Translations under genes and position numbers: made by a program | Notes under the pieces: generated by a model | Database searches by the model: none | What the model was told of the DNA's origin: nothing | The model's input: the letters and a program-made list of their open reading frames with translations, nothing else | Shown here: positions 12,206-23,057 of the stretch, piece after piece | Numbering within the stretch: position 1 is the stretch's first letter | Layout of the letters: every line of letters starts with the position of its first letter | Assembly (NCBI RefSeq): GCF_949987515.2 | Contig: NC_082683.1 | Span: 101,853,918 to 101,917,917 of the forward strand | DNA length: 64,000 nt | Direction of reading: 5' to 3' | From: Delphinus delphis | Lineage: Eukaryota; Chordata; Mammalia; Artiodactyla; Delphinidae

Positions 12206-13284
12206 AGTCCAAGTGAGGCCTAAGAATGACAGTAGGAGGAGTAAAAGAACAGGGTCAGGCAAGCACCGCCACTGGGCCTGCGTGGTTTACCTGGGACTCT
12301 CATTGGAAACACGCGGGAGAATGTGAGGACTGTACGCTCAGTGCCACTCCTGCTTCCCAAAGCCTCTTGAATCCATGAAGACACTGAAAGAATACGTGTC
12401 AAGCTGGGATTGAGAGAGTGAAAATCAGCGCAGACTGAAAGAGGAAAAAGGACTCCTCTAGTTAATCAGGCTGGGAGGATGCAGATAAGAGCAGCTGCAA
12501 ACTTAACAGGCGACCTGGTTTCTCCCAAGGTCTTGTAGTGGCTGTAAAATGAGCGACCACCACTTTCTTCCCAGTGGCGCCCCAGACCCGCTTTGCTAAA
12601 CCCACTCAGTACTGCGGACACCCAGTTACTAAGCCGCTCTGGTCTCTTAACAGCCCTTCATCCCTCCACTTCCCCTGAGTCTGAATCAGAAGGCAACCAG
12701 TCCAGACCAGAGCGCTCTCCCCTCACGGCCCCCTCAGAATCCTTCTGCAGGAACACACTCCTGGTGGAGGCTGCTTCTCTCCTCCCTCTTGGCCACCGTG
12801 CCTCTGGAGTGTCCTCCCTCACTGCAGCAAGCCAGGAAGTCTGACTGTGGCGTGCGTGCACGCATGCGTGTGTGTGTGTCTGTCCCAGACCACAGTTGTC
12901 CCTGGTGGTCTTTGGCTGGTTCAGTTTTAATAAATACGCACATCCTAAAAGCAGAAGCATTGCTGAGTATATGTGCCGCTCAGCAGGAGCACTCAGCAGG
13001 GACCGTGGAACCCCCCGCTAGAATAAAGTATAAGAGGAACAACCAGAAATCTGGAATGGGAGCAGGCTTAGCCACACTTGGCTGGGAGCTTGTCACCTAG
13101 ACAACTGCTTCTCTCTGGGGCCACATCTTAAGAGGGAAATAGGTAAATGGGAGCAGGTTCCAGGCAGGATGGTAAGTGCTAAGATAATTCAAAGTAAGTC
13201 ACATGAGGGATGCTTGTATGAACTGGAGGGAATTGGATTCTTGAAGGGAAAATGCAAGGAAACTGTCCTCTGTTATCTAAGAGG
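12206..13284. other. Unique sequence with short GT-rich tract
   Basis: No gene or repeat was recognised, apart from a GT-rich stretch at about 12850-12882 (GCGTGCGTGCACGCATGCG followed by TGTGTGTGTC). Overlapping frames on both strands are not supported as coding. Confidence 0.4.
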
Positions 13285-13610
13285 GCATGATATTTAAAAG
13301 GGCTTAAACTGGTCCATTAAGCCCTGGAAGAATAGAATAGGACCAGTGATTCTATCTTTGGCGGAATACAGCCTACAGCAGATTCAAACTCAATAGAAGG
13401 CGAATTTCCTTCTACAGGCAGGGTAGACCACAGGTTGACGGGATGGCTTTGGAAGGCGTGGGTGCCTTGTCACAGGGGGTATTTAAAAAGAGGCTGGATG
13501 ATGCTTTGCCAGGCTGTGGTACAAGGGACCTCCGTCTCATAGGGACTTTGGACCAGATGACTTTTAAGGCCCCTCCTACTCAGAGCCTGTGTCTGAAAGC
13601 AGAGTCCCTA
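13285..13610 (+). mobile_element. CR1/L3-type LINE 3' end
   Basis: Resembles the sense 3' end of a mammalian CR1-like LINE (L3): TATTTAAAAAGAGGCTGGATG, then CTTTGGACCAGATGACTTT, then AAGGCCCCTCCTACTCAGAG. A very old element. Confidence 0.55.
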
Positions 13611-14070
13611 ACTGGGCAGGATAGGCCTCGTAATGCACCAGTGCCTACAGCTCCCTTTTCAGGGGGTTGGGGACAGGTGGGGGAGGTGGGAGTGATGGAA
13701 CCAGCCCAAAGCCCTCTACGAAGGGACATTCCTTCATCAGAAGCCACTGTGATACCATGTGACTGGGACCATCTGGCTGTCGCTCTTGGGACCAGCAGTG
13801 GGCAAGTAATATCGCAAGAGGTTTCTAGCCAAGCAGGAATGTGAACTGGAGGTTATGGAGAGAGGGCTGGTGGGTTTGGGGGCAGAAAGAGAAACTGAAA
13901 AGAATCCGCAGAGAGTAGGATGTCAAGCAGGGCCATGGAGGCAGCAGGGGGCCTGATAGTATAAGGTTACAGATGTTCCAGCAGCAACACCAGGAGGAGG
14001 GGAGGGTGGTCTCCATGGTGATGTGGAAGAGCCCCTGGGGCCAAGACTTGGAGAGAGAAAGTAGATTCTC
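13611..14070. other. Unique sequence, nothing recognised
   Basis: No repeat or exon was recognised. A CAGCAGGGGGC core near 13942 resembles part of a CTCF site but is too short to call. Confidence 0.35.
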
Positions 14071-14172
14071 GCTGTCCTGGGGTCCCGTGGTTAGGACTCT
14101 GAGCTTTCACTGCCCAGGGCGCGCGTTCGATCCCTGGTCCTGGGAACTAAAATCCCGCAAGCCGCCAAAACC
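14071..14172 (+). mobile_element. CHR-type SINE, 5' part only
   Basis: The tRNA-like head only: GTCCTGGGGTCCCGTGG, then GGACTCTGAGCTTTCACTG, then GTTCGATCCCTGG. It ends without an A-tail against a MIR remnant, so the copy is truncated. Confidence 0.8.
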
Positions 14173-14265
14173 TCAGTTTTCTCATCTGTGAAAACAAGCA
14201 CTTAGCAAAGACCTGCGACAGAGTAAGCTCTGAATAAGTGTTGGCTGCCATTTATTGTAGTTCTC
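14173..14265 (+). mobile_element. MIR fragment
   Basis: Sense MIR core and tail: CTCAGTTTTCTCATCTGTG, then AGTAAGCTCTGAATAAGTG. The SINE directly upstream lies at or replaces its 5' half. Confidence 0.7.
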
Positions 14266-15639
14266 CATAAGCTTATAGACACAGGATTCAAAGACGTTCT
14301 AAATGTCACCAAGTTTTGGAGTGCTTCAGCGCCTGGTCCAAGGTGCCTTGAGAGGAGTGGGGTTAGAGGTGAGAAATCAAGAGGATCCACCCTCACGGCA
14401 GCCGGAATCGCTCTGCATGAGTCCGCTTCGTGGAGCTTTTAGGGGAAAGGAAAAGGAAGTGTTTTCACTGCCAGAATTAATCCAAACTGCAAACTGGTAC
14501 CAGGATCTCCTCTTCAACATCCTGGCCAAATGGTTGTCCAGTCTTTTCTCAAACACGTTCTCTCTGTGAGGCCCCAAACTCATTTGCTTAGTAATTTTCT
14601 TACTCTTTAGAATATTCAGAAGCTCAAACAAATGACTGACAAAGTTTTATTGCCTTGTAAAAGTCCCGCCAGAACTGCTTTAATGAAAAGAGCATTGTTC
14701 AAAATTAATTGAAGTCCAGTGCGCTTGCAGTAGTGCCACAATACCCACCCCTGGCAATCTTGGCCATGCCGTTAGTTTGCTTAGCAAAGCTTTTTAATTA
14801 CAGTGGGCAGAAAGATAATTTTCAGCCTGGACCCTTGTGCAAATTAACACCAATTCTGAATCAATGAAGTCTGAAATAAAAAGATTTTAGCGTTGCTATG
14901 GTGATGTTTTCCACTCTGTAGCACTGCTTAGTTTTCCAAGCATTTTCCTATCTGATGTCTTCCTTGAGCCAGTCCCTCTGAGCTGAGATGAGAATCAAGT
15001 GAAATTCTGCAGGTCAGTACGCTCTGTAAACTGCAAAACTCTGAAAAGGTTGGTCATGAATAAGTTATTAGACTGCAGGTTTCTTGACTCTGACTCACAG
15101 CCTGGCCTGTCTCCTTAGGCCTCGAGGCCTCTCTCGCTCCGAGGGGATGGAAGATGACTTGAAAGATATCCTGCACATCTGCGTGCCTCTGTGTCTTCCA
15201 AGACCAAGGAGGAGGCCAGTGACTGGCCGGTGCTAACGCAGATGGGTACACGGAGTGGGGAATGGGGAAGTGGGTATGTAGCGCTGTCAGGGAGGGGTAG
15301 CCCAGGAGTCCCTCATTCACGTAAAAACCTGTCCTTTGGTTTGCAGTTATCGCTGCTCTTTGCTCTGCTTGCACTCGTCACCCCATTTCCATTTTCAGGT
15401 TTATATCCGCCTTTCAAGCCCAGGCCAGCCAGCTCAAATGCTCCGTCCTTCAGGAGTCAGAATAATTATCTCAAGTTCAAGCCATCCCTCCTTCTCCTCT
15501 GAACTTTTTCAGCTCTCTGTATTGCCTCCGTATTGCTCCCCCTTCTGTATCGCCTCTTTCTGTACTGCTTTGTATTGCTGCTAGGGAACAAGACACTTTG
15601 TTCTCATGAGTTTACAAGCAACCTGAGAGCAGCCCCGTG
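14266..15639. other. Unique sequence; candidate conserved non-coding block at 14640-14960
   Basis: No repeat family is recognised. Within it, 14640-14960 is AT-rich and free of recognisable repeats. It carries homeodomain-type cores (AATTAATTG at 14703, TAATTA at 14795) and an X-box-like CGTTGCTATGGTGATG at 14891. This suggests, but does not show, an enhancer-like conserved element. Confidence 0.3.
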
Positions 15640-15990
15640 CAATTGTCATCTTATCTAGCACCCTGCATGACATCGGGCAGATTGGGGCAGACACTGCTAC
15701 TGTACCAACCACCCGTTCTCCCCTTCTTCCTTTTAGCAAGTCTCGGCCGAGTCCGTGGCTGCCTGGCTAGGGCTGCCTTTCTGATTCCTTTGCAGCTAGG
15801 CATGGCCCTACCCAGTTTCTGCAAAGAGGTAAGAGCAGAAGTTAGGCGACCATCCACTTCTCATTCCTAATAACAGAGTAGCTTGTCCCTTTTGTGCTCT
15901 CCCTTTCCCATGGGCTGGGACACAGGTAGCAGAGATGGCAGAGCAAATAGATGGAAGGCACTTGGGTCCCTAGCAAAGCTCCCCAGCCCC
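15640..15990 (+). mobile_element. Old interspersed repeat, family not named
   Basis: The phrase CAGCTAGGCATGGCC, then a degraded GTTCTGGCCAATGAGATGTAAGCAGAAG-like segment and AGATGGCAGAGC, match a mammalian interspersed repeat known to me by sequence only. It explains an apparent exon in this place. Confidence 0.4.
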
Positions 15991-16009
15991 TGAACAGCTC
16001 ACCCCAACA

Positions 16010-16165
16010 TTTATATGAGAAACAGATACAGTTCTATTTTTCTTAAGCCGTTCTACTTTGGGATCTCTTTATTAAAATTGCTTAGCCCGATCACTAATCA
16101 GCGTACAGGTGCTCAATACATTTTAGTGTGTGAATGAATGGATGCATGAATTAATAAAAGAATAA
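16010..16165 (+). mobile_element. L2 or MIR 3' end
   Basis: Short sense tail: ACAGGTGCTCAATACATTTT followed by GAATGAATGGATGCATGAAT, like the end of L2/MIR elements. Confidence 0.4.
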
Positions 16166-16729
16166 AGAAAATGAGTGCACATATCAGAAAATGACCTGTT
16201 GCCAACTGCAGTTCTGCTTGAAATAACACCTGTCTAATTTTCCTAATGGCATCTCTGGTTTTCCTGGCAGAGAAGGAGCCAGGGAAGAGTTTGGGGAAGA
16301 GAGGGAGGACCTGTGCTTCAGAAGTGGGTCACCAGGGAGTGAAGTGATGGCTTTGCTGCCGATTCACTCTCTGCGTGACGTTAGGCTCTACTCCCCAGGG
16401 ACCTGCTATCTGAAAACTCAGAAGGGAGTTTTCTAGTGTCAGGAGTTCAGTTGGAATAGCTTGAGCTGGTGGTGTGCAAGGACTGTATCAGATGACAATA
16501 AAGGACATTTAATGAATCTATCCTTCTATGACAAAATTCTTTAAGAAATTCGTAGTATTTTGCTGAATGTGCAACCAGCTACATCTGTAAGGTGAGGCAG
16601 CATCGTGTGGTGGAGAAAAATAATGTGTGATCTACACTCCTCGCAGGATTATAGTGCAAATCAGATGACATCATGTGTGCGCAAGTGCTCTGTAAACTAT
16701 TGAACACAGTAATGGGTGGCTGTTGTTTT
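16166..16729. other. Nothing recognised
   Basis: No repeat or exon could be identified. Composition is ordinary. Confidence 0.4.
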
Positions 16730-17045
16730 ATCTTCAATTTCCTTTGATGATCTATCCATGTGATTCTGGATTGGCTGCTAATCGCAGTCCCCTCTCTGGG
16801 GCTAAAATAGTGAAAGTGACCCAGGTCTGGCCAATCATGGTCCCCAATTTTTTGGCACAGTGATTTGTCCAAGGGGTGAACACGTGACCCAGGCTGAGCC
16901 AATCAGAGCTCATCCCTAAGAAGAGATTGTACCGCCCTGTGCCCTTGGGCTACCAGCTAGGATGAAGTCAGCCTAGAGCTCTTCGCAGCCCTGGGTTCTG
17001 AATGGAGGAAGTAGAGTTCAGAGGTGGAGCGGGAGGCTCTGACTA
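16730..17045. mobile_element. Old interspersed repeat with CCAAT-like units, family not named
   Basis: Contains the pair GGCCAATCATGGTCC and ACGTGACCCAGGCTGAGCC-AATCAGAG, followed by GCTACCAGCTAGGATG. This layout recurs in a widespread mammalian repeat that I cannot name. The CCAAT motifs belong to the repeat and are not evidence of a promoter. Confidence 0.45.
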
Positions 17046-17604
17046 CGGATTGTGTCTGAGGCCAGCTCCACTGCCGTCCTGTAGAAGTACCCGAACGAAT
17101 TGTTGGTTATATGAAAAACTTCCCTTTTTTCCTTAAGTTGATTTGAGTTGGGCATCTTTTACCTGAAATGAAAATCATCATGATAAGATACTATACACAA
17201 GTAAATGTAACGTTATCCAAGAGACTTGTTCAAATGGACCATGAGAGCTTATTTAGAGATTCTAACCAGGGACAATGCTACGTGAGACTCTAACCACAAA
17301 TGGCCATCCTTGGTCTGTAAAAGGCATCCTTTTCCACCAATCGTGTGGCTTCTAAGGGGACATACACATAGTGGTGAAGGTGGAAGAGGAACCCAACCAG
17401 CCGGTGAGTCCAGTCTAGCCCAACTTGGTGATCACTGGGACAGTAGTTTTGCTTGAATATTTCTGAGGATGGGACTGTCACCTCTTCCTAAGGCAGGCCA
17501 CCCTATTGCTGTACACCTCTGAATCTCAGACATAAAACCAAATCTGGTCCCTTCAGAATTTTGTCTTCGAAATCCTAGATATCTAGGATTTCAACCTGCA
17601 CTCC
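17046..17604. other. Nothing recognised
   Basis: No repeat family or exon was recognised. ATCCTAGATATCTAGGAT at 17571-17588 is a perfect 18-bp palindrome of unknown meaning. Confidence 0.4.
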
Positions 17605-17725
17605 ACCTACACCCCCAGCCCTTCTAAGTGGATGGCTCTTCAGATATGTGAAGATAGAAAACATGTTTCCTCAGTCTTTTCTTCTCTGGACTCTGACCTA
17701 ATTAACGTATTACTGATAATTGTCC
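17605..17725 (-). mobile_element. CR1/L3-type LINE fragment
   Basis: Antisense CR1-like phrase: GGCTCTTCAGATATGTGAAG, then TTTCCTCAGTCTTTTCTTCTC. Short and diverged. Confidence 0.45.
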
Positions 17726-17889
17726 CTAGCATTAGAGAAAGGCCTAGGTCAACAGGCACGGGACAGGTTCATTTGGTGGGTGGGATGAGAGGAGTAGCAG
17801 ATGGGCCCTGCAGAGAGAAGATGAGACCAGCACAGGGGCCCTGAGCGCTTAGGGGCACAGGAGCTTCTGAAGATGTGGAGGAAATTAGA

Positions 17890-18120
17890 ACACAGTTTTG
17901 TCCCCTTCGCCATTTAGCCAGGCAGGTCGCCTAGGGATATATGCTAGATTTAACCATTCAGCATGCAGTTATCTAGTGCTTGGTAGTGATAAGACACCAT
18001 GGGACAAGCGCTGCTACAAAGACAGTCCCTGTGCTCCCAGCGTCAGGATCAACATGCCCTCATCATGGAGATTTCAGGTACATCTTAGACTTTCCCAAGC
18101 CTTAGAGCCCTTGAACTTGG
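17890..18120 (-). mobile_element. LINE2 fragment
   Basis: Antisense L2 3' end: CATGCAGTTATCTAGTGCTTGG, then AGACAGTCCCTGTGCTCCC. Diverged. Confidence 0.4.
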
Positions 18121-18392
18121 GTAAGTGAGACACAGTGCTAGACATTCTTAAGAGCTGGGGTGTGGGGCTCAGCTGAGCACATTTCAGGGGAAGGTTACAT
18201 AAGACCCCCAACATGGCAAAAGGGGCAAAGGTCTGATGGAGGAATCAGGGAGCCTGGGGAGCACTGGGAAGTTACTCTGAGAGACTGTTGACCTGAGCTT
18301 CCGTGGGGACTTTTCACCACTGGGGTTTGAAGTTTGAGTGCTAATGTCTTTCATTTTGAACATTCGTGGGAAAATAGCATTTCAAAATAGTA
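18121..18392. other. Nothing recognised
   Basis: No family or exon recognised. Confidence 0.35.
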
Positions 18393-18860
18393 TTTGTTCC
18401 CTATGGCTACTGTAACAATATCCCACCCTGGATGATTTAACACAATGATAATTTATTCTCTCACAGTTCTGGAGACAGAAGTCCATAATCGTGGTGTTAG
18501 CAGGGCCAGACTTTCTTCTAAGGTTCTGGGAGGGAATCCATTCCATGCCTCTTTCATAGTTTTCAGTGACTGCTGACAATCCTTGGCGTTCCTTGGCTTG
18601 TAGCCGTATCAGTCCAGTCCCTGCCTCTGTCTTCACATCGCCTTCACCTCTTGCATCTGTCTAAAACCACCCTCTGCCCTTCCGTTAAAAAGACCCTGGT
18701 CATCGTATTTAGGACCCACTAGAGAATCCAGCATAATCTCATCTCAAGATTCTTAATTTAGTTATATCTACAAAGATCTTTTTTTCAAATCAGATAACAT
18801 TCACAAGTTATGGAAATTAGGACGTAGACGTATCTTTTTTGGGGGGGCATCATTCAGCCC
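18393..18860 (+). mobile_element. Old mammalian repeat, copy 1 of 3
   Basis: Starts TATTTGTTCCCTATGGCTACTG-TAACAA and continues TTTATTCTCTCACAGTTCTGGAG, then CTTGGCGTTCCTTGGCTTG and a GGACGTAGACGTATC end. The same family recurs at 22715-23050 and 27480-27838. I recognise the sequence as a common mammalian interspersed repeat but cannot name the family reliably. Confidence 0.6.
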
Positions 18861-19030
18861 TCTCTAAGAATCCATCTTTTGTTAGTACCAAATCATTCTC
18901 TCATCCGAACCCCAAGCGGTGCTTTTGCTGCCAAAATCAATCCAGAATTGCAGCCAGAAATGAACAGTATGTGTGTTACGACCTATGGATGGAAACCCAG
19001 CACAATGTTTACTGGAATATAGAGAAAACA

Positions 19031-19050
19031 TACACACACACACACACACA
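19031..19050. repeat. (CA)n microsatellite
   Basis: Ten uninterrupted AC-type dinucleotides starting after AGAGAAAACAT. Confidence 0.9.
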
Positions 19051-19099
19051 AAGGAAACATTTTATCTTAAGCCCCTAACACCAAACACAATCTTATTCT

Positions 19100-19499
19100 C
19101 CTTAGATATATCATCAGCTAGAGTGACTATAGCACAGTTTGTGTGTTAGTATGCGTGTTATATATTTTAAAAAGTCATTTGATCAGGATCTATTATTATT
19201 TTTGTTTGTTGCTTTTGCTTTCAGCTAATAATTTAAAGACCCCTTTCCATTTATCATCAGGTCACTTCATCCTTCCCTAGTCTCACTCTTGCACCAACCC
19301 CAGACCTTTGGTGGCCAGCAAAGAGATGATTCAGGGGCCTCCTCTTACCTGTAAACTGGACTCTCCTCGCCATGTTTGCCCCACTCCAAATAGCTGCTCC
19401 CACTTTATTGCAGTTACCTCCAAGGGGCTGTTGTTGCACGGGTTTGTACTTGAGGGCCCTCTGGAGGAGGGTTGAGCATGGTAGCAATAATTGCATAGG
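19100..19499. other. Nothing recognised
   Basis: No repeat or exon recognised. TATTATTATTTTTG near 19190 is a low-complexity patch. Confidence 0.35.
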
Positions 19500-19635
19500 G
19501 CCACTGCTTGAGCAGTTACGAGTTAAATTCATTCATTCATTCATCATTCATTCAAGCAGACCTCTCTGAGTACCTGTTATCTGCAAGGCACCATTCTAGG
19601 TCCCAGGAGATGGGGGAGGATCCCTGCCTCTACAG
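19500..19635 (-). mobile_element. L2-like 3' end with ATTC tetranucleotide run
   Basis: A short ATTC-type tandem run (about 19530-19555) leads into GAGTACCTGTTATCTGCAAGG and CACCATTCTAGGTCCCAGG, the antisense end of an L2-like element. A hAT element has inserted at its right side. Confidence 0.5.
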
Positions 19636-19806
19636 CAGGGGTCCCAACCCCCTGTCCACACAGCAAGAGGTGAGCAGTGGGTGAGTGAGTGAAGCTCACC
19701 TGCCACTCACTCTCCATCGCTCGCATTACGCTTGAACCATCCCCCCGCCCCATCCATGGAAAAGTGGTCTTCCACAAAACCGTGCCGAAAAGGTTGGGGA
19801 CCGCTG
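19636..19806. mobile_element. Small non-autonomous hAT (Charlie-type) DNA transposon
   Basis: Ends CAGGGGTCCCAACC and GGTTGGGGACCGCTG are matching terminal inverted repeats. The flanks CTCTACAG (19628-19635) and CTCTAAAG (19807-19814) agree at 7 of 8 bases, fitting the 8-bp duplication of hAT elements. At 171 bp it is internally deleted and carries no transposase. Subfamily not named. Confidence 0.85.
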
Positions 19807-19914
19807 CTCTAAAGCACTTACTGCGATTTCAAAACATCCCATCTTTCAGACTGAGAACTTTCAGTCCAAAGTAAAGAAGATAATTTTATGGAAGTAGATG
19901 TGGAACATTGTAAA

Positions 19915-20115
19915 TGCCTCAGTCTTAGTTCTTTACCAGCAGCATTCACACACAACATCTCATTAGAACTAGTGTCATCACCCTGGTGACGTTGGTAACC
20001 TCTCAGTGTTTTCAGAGGAGGCAGCGGAAGCTCAGGTGGTAAACTGATTTGCCCCAGGTTCCCAGCCAATGGGCGGCAGAGCTGGGATGTGAGTCCAGGT
20101 TTCCTCTACTAAGTC
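19915..20115 (-). mobile_element. MIR SINE
   Basis: Antisense MIR: CATCACCCTGGTGACG, then GAGGAGGCAGCGGAAGCTC, then GGGCGGCAGAGCTGGGATG and GTCCAGGTTTCC. Confidence 0.65.
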
Positions 20116-20589
20116 TGGGGGATCCTTCCGCTCTGCCATGAGACACTTGTCTTTTCTCTTTCCCACCTCAGCTTCTGAGCCTTTTGCAGCCCTCCTTCTT
20201 TCTTTCCTTTGATGCTCCCAGGACCCCTGGCCCTTGGTTGGTACCCTGTCTCCCCACCCTGAGATTGCCTGGGCTCCCCCCTCTTTATCCAAGAGCTTCT
20301 CAGTTCTCTAATTTGATAAATATGCTAATGAGTGAAAATAGGTCAAACGTAGCAAATTTCCAATCCTATTTTAAGCTTTGGGGAGATGAAGCTTTAATGG
20401 AAAGTGAATACAAAGACTAGTTAATGGACTCACTGGCTGAAGGATAAACAACCTCCATCATTATGCAAACGTTTACCCAGCACTTATCATCTTGGAGGAA
20501 ATGAGTTGGGAAGTACGTGGGAGGATGTGGTGCGGTTGTGTCCCCGGAGCCAAGGCACAGAAAGCTCGGAGTTGGGGACCAATCAGAGC
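20116..20589. other. Nothing recognised
   Basis: No repeat or exon recognised. AAATATGCTAATGAG at 20319-20333 contains an octamer-like ATGCTAAT, without further support. Confidence 0.35.
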
Positions 20590-20740
20590 TCTGGTTGAGT
20601 CCTTGCTGTGAGACCTTGGGCAAGCGACAAGCTCTCCGAACTTAGCGTTCAGTGAAATGGAGATAAAATTATCTACTTACAAGGTTCTTGTGAGGATTTG
20701 ATGGGCTAAAGTATATAGACATGCCTGCCAGGGGTTAGGA
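20590..20740 (+). mobile_element. MIR SINE
   Basis: Sense MIR: GCTGTGAGACCTTGGGCAAG, then GTGAAATGGAGATAAAATT, then TTGTGAGGATTTGATGGG. Confidence 0.7.
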
Positions 20741-20746
20741 GTTCAA

Positions 20747-20769
20747 TTTTTTTTTTTTTTTTTTTTTTT
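20747..20769. repeat. Poly-T run
   Basis: An uninterrupted run of 23 T. No retroposon body is recognisable beside it. Confidence 0.9.
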
Positions 20770-20924
20770 AGTACGTTAGTTCCTTTCCTTCTCAGAGAGC
20801 TTAATTCCAGTTGGGGAGGTAAAGCTCACTCACATGAATTGACTTGAGCTTACCTGTATTCCAAGGGCTTCGCCCTTCATGAAACTGCAGAAGAGCCACA
20901 CACTCTGGGGAAGTGGTAAGAGGA

Positions 20925-21095
20925 TGGGACACAAGAAGATGGGGCACAGGTGAGAGGACAGGGGTACAGGTGAGAGAATACGGACACAGGGGAGAGGGCA
21001 TGGTGCACATGAGAAAGTAGGGGTACAGGTAAGAAGACACAGGCACAGGTGAGACAGCAGGGGCACAGGTGAGAGGGAAGGGGCACAGGTGTACT
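20925..21095. repeat. Minisatellite, about 19-bp unit
   Basis: About nine imperfect tandem copies of a unit close to GGGGCACAGGTGAGAGGACA. Units vary at several positions (GGGTACAGG, GGACACAGG, GTGCACATG). The repeat forces leucine/serine/proline/cysteine-rich open frames on the minus strand that should not be read as protein. Confidence 0.85.
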
Positions 21096-21209
21096 GCCGG
21101 GTGGGTGGGGCCAAGCACTTACGGGGCTTGAGGGCAGACAAAGGAGGTGGTAGCAGGAAATGCCCCTCCCCCCCGTGGCATCTTGTCTTCCTTTTGTACT
21201 CTTTAAAAA

Positions 21210-21645
21210 CATGTTTGACTTACAAAACTCATACATACTTGTAAAAATAAAAAGTTCAAACAGTGCAAAATTTTCTAAATTCTTTACGAAATACTGTGAA
21301 TGGCTTGTCTCCTTCCCCTAGCCCCACGGCACCGCGAAGCATGTTAACGATTTGGTGCGGTCTTTCCACACCTTCGCCCAGGCACAGGAGAACATATTTT
21401 ATATATACTGCTTTTGATTTTAAAACAATGGTTCGCCCTAAGGATTGTTCTGAAACTTGCTTTTTGCTGTTGTTGTTTTTTACTCAAAGTCTATCATAGC
21501 CCACTTTCCACGTCAGTAAATACAGCTCTACCTTGCTGGTTTTTAAAGACATGCGTGGTATTACAGAGCATGGATAGAGCATAATTTATTTAACTTCTTC
21601 CCAAGAAATTGTCTCCAGGTTTTCACTATTATAAACAATGGTGCA
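21210..21645 (-). mobile_element. Old L1-like 3' region
   Basis: Antisense phrases shared with other L1-like pieces here: AAAAAGTTCAAACAGTGC, then CTGAAACTTGCTTTTTGC, then CATGCGTGGTATTACAGAGC and ACTATTATAAACAATGGTGC. Confidence 0.45.
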
Positions 21646-22400
21646 CTTTGTTCATTCAACAAATACGGACTGAGCAGCTCCGTGCACCAGGTGCCAGGCT
21701 GTGCTTCAGAGACACGAAAATGAGTGAACAGGGTCACAGTCCCCACGACTAAGGAGCCTGCAGGTAGCCAGGAAGCAGACTCCAGTGCAGTGGAGGCACA
21801 GGTAAACGTAAAATTGTCACCGGGAGGCACATAATACTCTCAGAGCTGGAAACAGGAGGGTGACCTCCTCAGGAGACAAAGCAGCACTCCCTTGGGGGAT
21901 GGCACTGAAGCAGCAGGAGTCAGCCTGGCAAAGGAGAGTTCCAGTTCTCCTGACAGCCCGCAGTGAAAGGGGCTGAATGTGCCAGGGTTTGTGTGCCGGG
22001 ACAGATGGTGGACCAGTGGGCAGAGCTAAGAGGGGCCAAGTGCAGGGCTGCACAGCAAGGCCTCCTAGACCAGCTGGAGGTTCACCCCCAGAGCCGCACA
22101 GACCCACGGGCGGAGGGGCAGGGAGTTTCATAAGCAGGGCAGGACCCGGCCACCAGATTTCCCTGTGATAAGCTCACTCCAGCCGCAGAGGGAGGACCGG
22201 ATGGGAGGAAAGCAGAGGGGTGCAGGTAGACCCAATAGGAGGGCTTTGCTCAGGCCAGAGGCGATGAGGGCTTGGACTATAGTGATGGCTGTGAAGATGA
22301 AGGGAAGTGGAGATTTTTAGAAATATTAAGAAAATAAAATAAATAGGACTAATAGGCTTTTGGTGACAGATTGGTTAGGGGAAGGTGAGATGTAAGAGTG
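21646..22400 (-). mobile_element. LINE2 remnants
   Basis: The antisense L2 end (ATTCAACAAATACGGACTGAG, then AGGTGCCAGGCTGTGCTTCAG) and a further stretch at 22210-22400 (GGTGACAGATTGGTTAGGGG, GTGACTTGTAGATTTCTGG) bracket diverged sequence without a gene. Confidence 0.5.
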
Positions 22401-22714
22401 ACTTGTAGATTTCTGGCCTATGTACTTTGCATAGTAAGGATGCTGTTCACTGAGATGGGGAACAGAGGAAAAGAAGCCACAGAAGGACAGGAGGGGAGGG
22501 AGAAAGGAGAGGACAGGACAGGGCTGCCGCTTTTGGTCAGACGTTTGCCATCACTGTCCTTACCAAATACACCTGGTCGCAGCAATTATCTCACTTTGAC
22601 GTGATTGTTCTCTGTAAGTTTAGTTTTCTTTTTTCACCATTCCTCAAGAGTGGGATCCACACCTTTTCATCTTCACATCCTCCATGGCCAGTGTAAAGTC
22701 TATGGTGACTGTAT
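22401..22714. other. Nothing recognised
   Basis: Purine-rich then mixed sequence. Faint L2-like features only. Confidence 0.35.
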
Positions 22715-23050
22715 TATTTTCCTAGGGCTGCTGTTACAAATTACTAAAGCTGGGAGGCTTAAAACCACAAAATTTATTCTCATAGTTCCAGAGGCCAGCA
22801 GTCCAAAATCAAGGTGTCGGCAGGGTCACATTCTCTCTGAAAGATCTGGGGGGAAATCTTCTTTGCTTCTTTCAGTTTCAGGAGCTCCAGGCAGTCCTTG
22901 ATTTGGGCAGCATAACTCCAATCTCTGCCTTTGTCTCCCTCTGCCTTTCTCTTAATATCTGTCATTGGACTTAGGGCCTGCTCTAAACCCAGAATGGTCT
23001 CACCTCGAGATCCTTAATTACATCTCCCAAGGCCCTTTTTTCAATGCCTG
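22715..23050 (+). mobile_element. Old mammalian repeat, copy 2 of 3
   Basis: Same family as 18393-18860: TATTTTCCTAGGGCTGCTG-TTACAAA, then GGCTTAAAACCACAAAATTTATTC, then CCTCGAGATCCTTAATTAC. An L1 end has inserted near its right end. Confidence 0.6.
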
Positions 23051-23057
23051 ACAAATA

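Noticed and set aside
13939..13956. CTCF-like CAGCAGGGGGC core (also at 59311-59324)
   Set aside because: Only a short core matches. Without binding data or flanking consensus it cannot be called.
15736..15827. Exon-like segment with pyrimidine tract plus TTTTAG before it and CAAAGAG-GTAAGAG after it
   Set aside because: The segment and its flanks match an old interspersed repeat (CAGCTAGGCATGGCC and AGCAGAAG text), and no conserved coding frame is present, so the splice-like signals are probably fortuitous.
16790..16920. Tandem CCAAT boxes suggesting a promoter
   Set aside because: The motifs are part of an interspersed repeat, and no TATA box, CpG island or downstream exon is present.
20801..21236. 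Three overlapping minus-strand frames rich in leucine, serine, proline and cysteine
   Set aside because: They are products of the 19-bp minisatellite repeating through different frames.
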